A stretch of DNA of 7,194 bases. Origin: CASQEL01 sp036655975. Lineage in GTDB: Bacteria; Desulfobacterota; Desulfovibrionia; Desulfovibrionales; Desulfovibrionaceae. The stretch spans positions 1 through 7,194 of the forward strand of contig JAVVPD010000103.1 in the NCBI GenBank assembly GCA_036655975.1, read 5' to 3'. Under the pieces are notes generated by a model that ran no database searches, was not told the origin of the DNA, and saw nothing but the letters and a program-made list of their open reading frames with translations. A program made the position numbers and the translations under genes. This document shows, piece after piece, positions 1 through 6,332 of the stretch (the stretch's first letter is position 1; the number at the start of each line of letters is the position of its first letter).

Positions 1-116
1 TGGGCATTGTTATCTAGCAGCGTGAACGCCTCCCGCAGGCGCAGGACATCACTTTCCAGCAAATTGTCGGGATGCGGCAAGGGCAAGTGTAAATGGGGGG
101 TGTTTTCGTTGGGCAT
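1..116 (-). CDS. Tail-fibre protein, N-terminal fragment (3' part outside window)
   Basis: Only the first 38 residues are present. They begin MPNENTPHLHLPLPHPDN and continue LLESDVLRLREAFTLLDNNA. The run HLxLPLPHPDN followed by a short helix with DVLRLREA is a pattern I recognise from the N-terminus of phage tail-fibre proteins in this kind of operon, where it attaches the fibre to the baseplate ahead of the variable host-binding part. The ATG at 116 has AGGAG six bases upstream and starts 9 bases after the preceding TAG. The call rests on a short fragment and on position at the end of the tail operon. The receptor-binding part cannot be judged. Confidence 0.7.
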   Translation of the reverse strand, partial: MPNENTPHLHLPLPHPDNLLESDVLRLREAFTLLDNNA

Positions 117-122
117 GGTAAA

Positions 123-127
123 CTCCT
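123..127 (-). promoter_or_regulatory. Ribosome binding site of the tail-fibre gene
   Basis: AGGAG lies six bases before the ATG at 116 and overlaps the TAG stop of the preceding gene. The arrangement TAGGAGTT plus ATG is the same as at 1344-1355. It shows that the short partial reading frame at the left edge starts a real gene. Confidence 0.75.
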
Positions 128-1343
128 ATATTACTGCCAGCAGGCGGATATTGCGTACGCGTGGGCGGGCGGTGCTTGTTCCGGTCAGGGTCAGTTTAAC
201 CTTGACCAAATTGACATTGCTCAAAACGCTTTTGAAGCGGTATTCTACCAAGCCCTCCCCCTGCTGGGTGCTACCGTCACTGGTCAGGGCGACCCATGAG
301 CCATCGTCTTTTTTTATGCGGGTGGTGACATTGGCCCCCGAGGGGATAATCGCGTCATAGATCAGCACAGCCTTTGTGGCCCCGCTTGCGGGAATAGAAC
401 GGGTGTAATAGTCGGCACTTTCGGCAAGCGTTCCCGCAATAAGTTGCGTACCGGGCCAGAATACAGGACTGGCCTTTGCCGTGCCGGAAAGTTTGGCTTT
501 GACCGTCATATTCCCGCTTACAGGTTCGGCAAAGCGGGTGACTTGCCCGCTTGCCACACACAAGCTTTCTCCTGCGGGTAAAGTCAGTTCGTATTCCACG
601 CGGGTAGCTGCGCTAGGATTTTCAGCAATAGAACAGAGCATCATGTCTGTCGTTTTCGTTAAAGGAATGGTGCCCATGTTTATTTCACGGGTGGTTGTGG
701 TAAAATCTGCTTCTAAGATACGAAAGGTCAGGTCTTTATCATGATGCGCCGTCCACGAGCTGGCATTGGAACTGGAAAGCAATGTGCCTACGGTGTACGG
801 TTGACTGGTCACCCACGTTTGCGCCACCGTGTCAAATTTGCCCACCTCGGCAATGGCGCAGGCGGTGGTGGCATCGTCACATAAGATGATGAAGGCGTAT
901 TCTTCTGCCGCCTTTAAAGACACAGGGGCGGGAAATAAGGCACGGGTATGATTGCCGTTTGTTACTACATGGGCTTGGGGCAGCGTGACATCACCCACGA
1001 CTGTGGCCGTGGGAAAGCCGTTCTGCGTGGTTCGCACTTGCACACGCACATTGCCCCCGCAGGCGGTGAACCATAGGTCAATGCCCGCAATCTGCGCGTC
1101 TTTATCTAAGGTGAAAGTTTGGGCCAGTGGGTCAACGTTAACCCACCAATGTGTGGTGGTGTAGCTCGTAACATCCTGTAAAACATTCACAACCAAGCTT
1201 CCTTGCCCTGTAAAGGTGGCAAAGCCGCGTGAGCCGCCACTCGGCAGGCCCATAAAATCTACACGTTTGGCCCCTGCGGGGACATTGGCGGGTACGATGA
1301 ATTTTCCTGTAATTTTTCCGGTGGAATCGGCGTTTATAGTCAT
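126..1343 (-). CDS. Tail protein with DPLAQTF motif, companion or split half of the DUF4815 protein
   Basis: This 405-residue protein is all-beta in appearance and has no signal peptide. Residues 1-50 (ADSTGKITGKFIVPANVPAG, then VDFMGLPSGGSRGFATFTGQ) read like the continuation of the Ig-like domain that begins at the end of the upstream gene. DPLAQTFTL (71-79) opens a second domain with IDLWFTACGG, VRVQVRTTQNGFP, a YAFIILCDD strand, and then SSNASSWTAHHDKDLTFRI. This order is familiar from large phage tail proteins, where these domains often sit in one chain. The last 110 residues (YYTRSIPASGATKAVLIYDA, TRIKKDDGSW, VRNIRLLAVI) form another strand-rich module. The ATG at 1343 is preferred over TTG at 1349 on Shine-Dalgarno spacing. 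The protein shares its frame with the upstream gene, separated by one TAG and three codons. Confidence 0.85.
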   Translation of the reverse strand: MTINADSTGKITGKFIVPANVPAGAKRVDFMGLPSGGSRGFATFTGQGSLVVNVLQDVTSYTTTHWWVNVDPLAQTFTLDKDAQIAGIDLWFTACGGNVRVQVRTTQNGFPTATVVGDVTLPQAHVVTNGNHTRALFPAPVSLKAAEEYAFIILCDDATTACAIAEVGKFDTVAQTWVTSQPYTVGTLLSSSNASSWTAHHDKDLTFRILEADFTTTTREINMGTIPLTKTTDMMLCSIAENPSAATRVEYELTLPAGESLCVASGQVTRFAEPVSGNMTVKAKLSGTAKASPVFWPGTQLIAGTLAESADYYTRSIPASGATKAVLIYDAIIPSGANVTTRIKKDDGSWVALTSDGSTQQGEGLVEYRFKSVLSNVNLVKVKLTLTGTSTARPRVRNIRLLAVI

Positions 1344-1349
1344 ATTCAA

Positions 1350-1354
1350 CTCCT
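1350..1354 (-). promoter_or_regulatory. Ribosome binding site deciding the start at 1343
   Basis: AGGAG ends six bases before the ATG at 1343 and directly abuts the in-frame TTG at 1349. This rules out the TTG and favours the ATG. The AG of the previous gene's TAG stop supplies the first two bases of the site. Confidence 0.75.
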
Positions 1355-3296
1355 ATGCGCTGAGGGCGCTGGGTGTGACGTTGATGCCGTCAAAAGTGAC
1401 AGATTGCAGTGCCTCGCCAGGGCCAAAGCCCGTACATTCAAAACGCACCTCAATAGGCCGCAAATGTTCAATTTTTTGTGATGATGTCCCCACAACTTGC
1501 GTGCCGGTACTGACAGAGGTGGCCGAAGCATTGCCCGAGCCCACGCTAAAAACTTGGGTTGCGGGGCTTGTCCATTGGCTTTGGGTTTCTGTCCAAAAGT
1601 CCACGGCGGGGGTTAGGGTGACATGCGCCGGAAGCGGGTCAAAAGCCCGATAAGGATTCACCGCCATGGAGCTTGTGCGTCGGGGTTGATTCAGCAAAAT
1701 TATCGGCGTGTAGGCCAAGGCCGTGGGTTTGACGACATCCTGCGCCATAGACGCGGCAGCTCCGGTGATGGGCAGGATAAGCTCCCCATTCACAATAGCC
1801 GCCGTTTGGCTAACACCTTGATCGCGCATATCATCATTCAACAAGGGGTCAACAAACATCCCCACGCGCGCGCCGGATTCGCGGGTGAACACGTCCGCTT
1901 CCAGGCGCTGTCGGGCTACTTCGTTCAGCACATAGTCAATGCGCTGGTTAATGGCGCTGATTTCACTGAAAGGAACCACACGGATGGAATCCGTCACCAC
2001 CTGCCGTGCAGGCCGCCACGTTTGATAGACCGTTGCCAAGGGGAGCAACATGCTGGGCACCATAGGGCTGCGGGGGTTCAGCTCTGAAGCTACCCCCTGA
2101 AGCCACTGAAACTGCCCGTCTTGGGTCAAGCACAGGCGGTCAAAGCGGGGCAAAGCCTGATTGTAGGTGACCAAAATGCTGGAACCTGCCACCGCGCCTT
2201 GCACGTCAAAGCCGTCCGCATCCTTGTTTTCAGGGCTGAGTGCGGTGATATAGTCATAGGTGCAATCATAGGTTGATCCGCTAGCAGGCTCGGCCCCACT
2301 GGGCGACCAGTCGATCTTGTCGCCTGTTTTGCGGTAGTCCGTACCCTGTGCATAGACGGTATTCCCCTGTTTGACTTCCACAATGCTCACCACAGAGGTG
2401 TCGGGAATGTCGTCCATAGCCCCCAGATAGGCCCCGTGTACAAGTGTCGCTTTTTTACGACGGGTCACGCGCAGGGCCTGCACGTTAAAAATGGGCGCGT
2501 GGGCCACAGTGATGCGCTGGGTGGCATCGGCACTTGCCACATTCACTTCGGTATCAATCAGACGCAAATCAGGCACGGGCGCGTACACAAGGCGGCGGTC
2601 GGTGGCCAGTTCCACGCCGTAACCGTTGACACGGGCACGCCCTGCGGAAACGCTGTAGACCTGTTTTGCCTCCGCAGTGTCTGCGGCTTGCAGCACGTTG
2701 AGACCGTTCACCACATAGGAACCGCCCGCCGTAGAGTCACGGTCGTAACGGGCAAGGCCCTGGGTGAAGCTGTCCAAAGTGGGCGGAGCTTCTTTAGGGC
2801 GGACAATGCCGTCGTCCACCGCGTACACGGGGTAAAATTCCCCATTTTTGCCGTCTTTATCAAAGCCCCATGTGGGGGTAATTTGCAAGCGCCACGCGCC
2901 GGGTTCGCCTTCCCCGCGTGAGCCAATGGCGGGATTATACAGGCTTTTGTCTTCCAATTCGGAAATAACGCTTTCTACAAGCCGAATGCCCACTACCACG
3001 GTGCCCGTGGTGGGGATGGTAAAGGTGCTGGCAATGACGCCGCGCACAGCACCAGCAATGTACACCGCACCCGCCTGAGCTTCCACCGCGCCCGTGGTGG
3101 GCTTGACCACTATTTGCGCGTCGCGGATGATATCGCCGTCATTAAACAACGCGTCCGCCATGCGGCGCATGCGGGTTAAAAACATTTCCTGCAGGTCATT
3201 GGTTTCCGCGCCCTGAATGGGATAGCCGTCACGGGCCAGCAGTTTTTCATAATTCTTTTTCTCGTCAAAGCGCAAATAATAATTATCAATCTTCAT
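1353..3296 (-). CDS. DUF4815 domain tail/baseplate protein
   Basis: This is a 647-residue structural protein of the DUF4815 type, found in phage tail modules near the fibres; its molecular role is not established. Typical features are YYLRFDEKKNYEKLLARDG with PIQGAETNDLQEMF (6-39, the family's pattern of RFD, a Gln-x-x-Glu-x-Asn turn and a helix), DALFNDGDII (48-57) and GAVYIAGAVRGV (76-87). About residues 185-230 contain GSYVVNGLNV, an AADTAEAKQ helix and VSAGRARVNGYGVEL. The C-terminus ends VRFECTGFGPGEAL, then VTFDGINVTP and a short tail. That looks like the first strands of a beta domain that continues in the next gene, which is in the same frame beyond the TAG. AAGGAG at 3303-3308 lies six bases before the ATG. 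No signal peptide is present, as expected for an intracellularly assembled tail part. Confidence 0.87.
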   Translation of the reverse strand: MKIDNYYLRFDEKKNYEKLLARDGYPIQGAETNDLQEMFLTRMRRMADALFNDGDIIRDAQIVVKPTTGAVEAQAGAVYIAGAVRGVIASTFTIPTTGTVVVGIRLVESVISELEDKSLYNPAIGSRGEGEPGAWRLQITPTWGFDKDGKNGEFYPVYAVDDGIVRPKEAPPTLDSFTQGLARYDRDSTAGGSYVVNGLNVLQAADTAEAKQVYSVSAGRARVNGYGVELATDRRLVYAPVPDLRLIDTEVNVASADATQRITVAHAPIFNVQALRVTRRKKATLVHGAYLGAMDDIPDTSVVSIVEVKQGNTVYAQGTDYRKTGDKIDWSPSGAEPASGSTYDCTYDYITALSPENKDADGFDVQGAVAGSSILVTYNQALPRFDRLCLTQDGQFQWLQGVASELNPRSPMVPSMLLPLATVYQTWRPARQVVTDSIRVVPFSEISAINQRIDYVLNEVARQRLEADVFTRESGARVGMFVDPLLNDDMRDQGVSQTAAIVNGELILPITGAAASMAQDVVKPTALAYTPIILLNQPRRTSSMAVNPYRAFDPLPAHVTLTPAVDFWTETQSQWTSPATQVFSVGSGNASATSVSTGTQVVGTSSQKIEHLRPIEVRFECTGFGPGEALQSVTFDGINVTPSALSA

Positions 3297-3306
3297 GGGC
3301 TACTCC

Positions 3307-3834
3307 TTAAAAAGGCAGGATAAATTCATAGGATTCGCGCACGGAAGGGCTGCGCGGGAATGAGGGGCGGACGATTTCGGCGGCGATGAGCTTGCCGGGA
3401 TCTGCCAGTTCCGCAGGGCTAAAATAGCGCTGACCGGGGGGGAGGCCTTCTTTCAAGACCGTGCCCCCAAACAAGCCCATTTCACGGATAGTGGCGTTGG
3501 CAGCGTCTGCATTGTCAAAGTTCACCCGAAAATACACATAGGGAGTGGCGTAGCTCACTTGGGTATAGCGGGCACTCTGCACGGTGCCGTCGGGCAAGGT
3601 ACCTATGGGGATGATAATGCTGCCCTCGGCATCGGGGGTGACAAAGCCGATGGTGGTGGGAATGCGTCGCCCCAGCTCATGGAATAAGGCTTCACGCTTG
3701 ACAAGGCTGGGCAAGCTTGCCCCCTCGTTGTCCCACGCGGCATCGCCGCTGCCCCAGGCCACATGTAAAACTTCGTTGGCAACGGCCTGCGCGCAAAAGC
3801 TGCGGCCCGCGTCAGTTAAGGTTGCGGTACTCAT
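3307..3834 (-). CDS. Conserved phage protein of the baseplate/fibre junction, function unknown
   Basis: This is a 175-residue protein encoded between the gpI gene and the DUF4815 gene. It has no signal peptide or membrane segment. The pattern LTDAGRSFCAQAV near the N-terminus, then AWGSGDAAWD, GTLPDGTVQSARY, YVYFRVNFDNADAANATI with REMGLFGG, PPGQRYFSP and a terminal strand YEFILPF, is one I associate with a conserved tail-module protein in prophages of this type. Strand-rich segments and a REMGLF motif of the kind found at the start of tail-collar and fibre proteins suggest a small structural adaptor between baseplate and fibres. This role is inferred from position only. The start is well supported: AAGGAG at 3840-3845 lies five bases before the ATG. 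The gene begins 23 bases inside the gpI gene. The TAA stop overlaps the next gene's AAGGAG. Confidence 0.85.
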   Translation of the reverse strand: MSTATLTDAGRSFCAQAVANEVLHVAWGSGDAAWDNEGASLPSLVKREALFHELGRRIPTTIGFVTPDAEGSIIIPIGTLPDGTVQSARYTQVSYATPYVYFRVNFDNADAANATIREMGLFGGTVLKEGLPPGQRYFSPAELADPGKLIAAEIVRPSFPRSPSVRESYEFILPF

Positions 3835-5233
3835 AGTAGCTCCTTGTTATTTTTGAGGGTATTCCAAATGCCCGCCACTGGCGTGTATCCCATACGCCGC
3901 GCCACACAGCATTGGGCGGGAATACGTTGATGACTTGAGCGGCATGATTGCCTTCCCTGTTGTGCCCGCTGCTGGGAGGAGCGGGCCAAATATAGGGGGC
4001 CGTAGTCGTGTTGCGTACACGCATATTTATTTCGTCCACAACGCGTGCGTGCCGCTGGCAATGGTGCAGGCCGTACAGGCTTTCACCGTAGACAGGCGGA
4101 TTGTTGATGGTGACCACTGTGGGCCGCCCGTAACGAGTGTTGGTATCGCCATAGGGACTTTCGCCATAGACGGCCTGAATGCGGGAAAGACTGTGGCGGC
4201 TGAAGTGCCATGCTGTTTTGGAAGGTTCAAAATGGACTTGCCGCAAGCGATAACGGGCAAAGCCGTGATTGCGGATAGGCTTGTCCGAATAGCAGGCATA
4301 GCCGTAGAGAAGGGTATCAAGGCGAAAGCACAGGGTAGCGCGCAAACGCTCCCACCCCGCGCACACGGCTTTTACGTCTATGCGGCTTTGTGCGCCCCGC
4401 TTATGCCCGAAAGACACGAGCACCGTATCACCCCCCGAGGGGCTACTCGGCACAAGAACACCGGAATACAGCGTGTAGTAGGCATCTGAATAGCCCCATG
4501 TGCCGCTGTACACGGCGGGGCGCATATCCCATACTTTGGTATAAATGCGCCACAAGCGGCAGCGGGCAGGCTGCATTTCTCGGGCGATACTCAGGATTTT
4601 TTGTACCGTGGGAATATCGGCAATCTGGGGCAGGCCGAGCTGATAGGTGGCCCAATAATCGCCTTCCCCATCCTCTTCAATGCAGATGTCACTCGACCGC
4701 GCGTCCTGCGCGGCACTCGCTGTCGCTGGCGATTGGCGTGGCAATCGCTGCACTCCCGCTGCGCGGCTCGGCACTTCCTGTGCCGAAGAACAGATGTCAC
4801 TCGACCGCGCGTCCTGCGCCGTGGACACACCATAGCCGAACAGGGCCAGCGCCCGCTTGAGGCTGGCAGGCGTACCTTTTATGCGGTGCCACGGAATGGA
4901 CTGGACAATCATTGCCGCCAATTGCGCGTTGGTGTGGGCGACCTCGCGGAAGTCCACGTGGAATTGCCACGCCAAAAGTTCCAATTCCGGCATGGACAAG
5001 GCTTTCAATCCCCCGCTGGCGTTGATGATGCGCTGCAAAGCTGGCAGCAGGGTAAAGGGAATCGCCTGTCCCGCCGTGAGCAACAGCCGAGAATACATGA
5101 GCAAATTGGGCACGGACTGCACCGTGCGTACCAGTATTCCGTCCAGCGAGGCCGCTGCGGCCTTAATGGTGGAATCTTCGGCGATGCTGCCCGGGAGCAG
5201 GCGCACAAAGGGCGTGTCGTACAGCCTAGTCAT
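3812..5233 (-). CDS. Phage tail protein I (P2 GpI-like) with repeat insert and long C-terminal extension
   Basis: The N-terminal part matches the P2 GpI baseplate family, whose members sit next to J and help connect the tail fibres. Visible family features are RLLPGSIAED (11-20), LELLAWQFHVDF (84-95, the usual LAW-x-x-x-VD pattern) and HRIKGTPASLKRAL (116-129, the KGT motif). The domain resumes at IEEDGEGDYWATYQLGL (from 185) and ends near CRLWRIYT. Residues 138-184 are the repeat-derived insert described separately, placed between FGYGVS and IEEDG. From about residue 229 there is an extension of roughly 245 residues that P2 GpI (about 176 residues) lacks. It is rich in Tyr, Trp, Gly and Arg and contains VYGESPYG and VYGESLYG 26 codons apart. 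The ATG overlaps the J stop, with GGGGA seven bases upstream. The 3' end overlaps the next gene by 23 bases. Confidence 0.87.
   Translation of the reverse strand: MTRLYDTPFVRLLPGSIAEDSTIKAAAASLDGILVRTVQSVPNLLMYSRLLLTAGQAIPFTLLPALQRIINASGGLKALSMPELELLAWQFHVDFREVAHTNAQLAAMIVQSIPWHRIKGTPASLKRALALFGYGVSTAQDARSSDICSSAQEVPSRAAGVQRLPRQSPATASAAQDARSSDICIEEDGEGDYWATYQLGLPQIADIPTVQKILSIAREMQPARCRLWRIYTKVWDMRPAVYSGTWGYSDAYYTLYSGVLVPSSPSGGDTVLVSFGHKRGAQSRIDVKAVCAGWERLRATLCFRLDTLLYGYACYSDKPIRNHGFARYRLRQVHFEPSKTAWHFSRHSLSRIQAVYGESPYGDTNTRYGRPTVVTINNPPVYGESLYGLHHCQRHARVVDEINMRVRNTTTAPYIWPAPPSSGHNREGNHAAQVINVFPPNAVWRGVWDTRQWRAFGIPSKITRSYYEYRNLN
4683..4711 (-). repeat. 29-bp direct repeat, copy B of gpI-gene insert
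   Basis: This is the second copy, with the intact 6-bp stem CCGCGC/GCGCGG around loop GTCCT (hairpin 4697-4713 runs two bases past the repeat). It encodes AQDARSSDIC, immediately followed by the native IEEDGEGD sequence. Confidence 0.9.
4791..4819 (-). repeat. 29-bp direct repeat, copy A of gpI-gene insert
   Basis: This copy is identical to 4683-4711 and lies 108 bp (36 codons) from it. It encodes AQDARSSDIC. The hairpin's 3' arm departs from the palindrome after GCGC, so the stem is 4 bp here against 6 bp in the other copy. Confidence 0.9.
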
Positions 5234-6332
5234 CTTCGATTCCCCACAGCAGTACGTTCACAGAACTTTCCCGCGCAATCTGACGCGGGGCGAGTTGCAT
5301 AAATTCTGGCGCGCTCACCAGCACCCGCCTTGCGCCGGCCTGCTCCATGAGCGACACCAGTTTAGTGGGATTGATGTCCCGCCCGGGTACCGAGCGTTGC
5401 CACAGGCGGTAGTTTTCCACGGCGGCTTCCACACGGGCGGTGATGCTGCCGGACAAAGCTTCGTCCTGCCGGCGCAAGGCCCAAGACACGTTCAGCGCGT
5501 AGTCCACGGCTTCGGGCACGGCAACGATGACGGTATCGGTCAGCGGACGCACATCGTCGGCACTGACTTTTGCGCGCACTAAGGCCAAAATCTCCTCGCT
5601 GGGCAGCTCGCCGCCCTTGAGGATGGGGCGAATGTCCACCGTGCCGGGTTTGGGCGACCAGACCGCCGCGTCAAAAATATCCTGATGCGCCGTCATGGCC
5701 TGATAGCGGTACGCGCCCACTGGGCCAGCGCAGGTGAAAGCCTCGGGCGCAAGCTGGGCGCGGGCGCGCAGGCGCTCGTCATTTTCCACGTCCGCGCCGA
5801 ACACGGTGGGGCTCATATTTTCGGTCTTGACGATGTAGGCCACGGGATCGATGAGGCGGTTAATCTGTCCCGCAATCAGACCGTTGAGGGCGGTGCCCGC
5901 CGTCTGGGCTTGCACTTGAATTTCCACACTGATTTGGCCCGCCGCAATGACCGCGCTTTCCTGCGTGGCGAACACGGCGCGGGAATCCCCGGTCGTAACG
6001 CGAGTGCCCGCCGGAATATGCACCGCAAAATCCAGTGCAGCCGCCAAGGCAAAACGCTGCACGCAGCGGGCCGCAGCATGGCCAAGGCGCGTGGTACCCG
6101 TCATCAAGGCCACTTCGTCCAAATGCCCGCTTTGGGCATGGCCCAGCAAGTTTTGCATCCCAGCCAAATTGATAACATTATTTTGCACACTGAGGGTGTA
6201 GGCCAAGGCTTCCAAAAACAGGCGCACCGGGTCACCTGGATAGAGGGTACTGCCAATAATACTTTCGTAAGTGCCGATGACGGCAGATTCCACGCTGGCA
6301 GGGTCAGTGTCGGCAAAAGATAATTGGCTCAT
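5226..6332 (-). CDS. Baseplate J-like protein (P2 GpJ / Mu gp47 family)
   Basis: This is the baseplate wedge subunit that joins neighbouring wedges around the hub and partners the gp25-like protein; the T4 counterpart is gp6. The 368 residues show the full family layout. There is an N-terminal helical part with PGDPVRLFLEALAYTLS (about 32-48), and then HLDEVALMTGTTR (70-82). The strand-rich J core follows, with VHIPAGTRVTTGD and VFAT (104-123), QTAGTALNGLIAGQIN (143-158) and NDERLRAR (184-191). AGPVGAYRYQAM (202-213) is typical of the family, and the C-terminal half is an alpha-beta domain ending in LLWGIEDD. AAGGAAGGTG at 6340-6349 precedes the ATG, which overlaps the previous stop as ATGA. 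The TAG stop lies inside the start region of the gpI gene (ATGACTAG, 8-base overlap). The gene appears complete, with no repeat insert. Confidence 0.95.
   Translation of the reverse strand: MSQLSFADTDPASVESAVIGTYESIIGSTLYPGDPVRLFLEALAYTLSVQNNVINLAGMQNLLGHAQSGHLDEVALMTGTTRLGHAAARCVQRFALAAALDFAVHIPAGTRVTTGDSRAVFATQESAVIAAGQISVEIQVQAQTAGTALNGLIAGQINRLIDPVAYIVKTENMSPTVFGADVENDERLRARAQLAPEAFTCAGPVGAYRYQAMTAHQDIFDAAVWSPKPGTVDIRPILKGGELPSEEILALVRAKVSADDVRPLTDTVIVAVPEAVDYALNVSWALRRQDEALSGSITARVEAAVENYRLWQRSVPGRDINPTKLVSLMEQAGARRVLVSAPEFMQLAPRQIARESSVNVLLWGIEDD

Larger units (their letters stand above)
4682..4822 (-). mobile_element. Putative translated palindromic element (copy in the gpI gene)
   Basis: This 141-bp (47-codon) GC-rich segment is inserted between the codons for GYGVS and IEEDG. 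It is bounded by 29-bp direct repeats at 4683-4711 and 4791-4819. Hairpins on the plus strand are CCGCGC-GTCCT-GCGCGG (4697-4713), GCGATTG-GCGTGG-CAATCGC (4729-4748) and TCGGCAC-TTCCT-GTGCCGA (4768-4786). The second direct-repeat copy has a decayed stem, keeping only GCGC-GTCCT-GCGC. Shared modules with the wedge-gene insert are CCGCTGCGCGGCT (4756-4768), ATCGCTGC (4744-4751) and GGCACTCGCTGTCGC (4712-4726, 14 of 15 identical). Translation gives AQDARSSDIC twice, with SAQEVPSRAAG between. No transposase is encoded. Mobility is inferred from the two related copies. Confidence 0.65.

Noticed and set aside
1347..1349. TTG start for the companion protein
   Set aside because: It directly abuts AGGAG with no spacer, whereas the ATG at 1343 has ideal six-base spacing.
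1..3834. Diversity-generating retroelement acting on the fibre region
   Set aside because: No reverse transcriptase and no template/variable repeat pair with adenine-directed differences is visible. The variable end of the fibre gene is outside the window.
4683..4819. CRISPR-like array
   Set aside because: There are only two repeat copies in each place, inside coding sequence, with spacers that contain related hairpins and no cas genes nearby.
5226..5228. Genome-wide recoding of TAG to an amino acid
   Set aside because: The J gene ends in TAG exactly at the expected family C-terminus and overlaps the next start, so TAG appears to act as a normal stop here.
4601..6323. Several long plus-strand open frames (e.g. 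4601-5302, 4857-5582, 5685-6323) opposite the J and gpI genes
   Set aside because: They are wholly antisense to well-supported conserved genes, show no recognisable domain, and are explained by GC-rich codon structure on the opposite strand.
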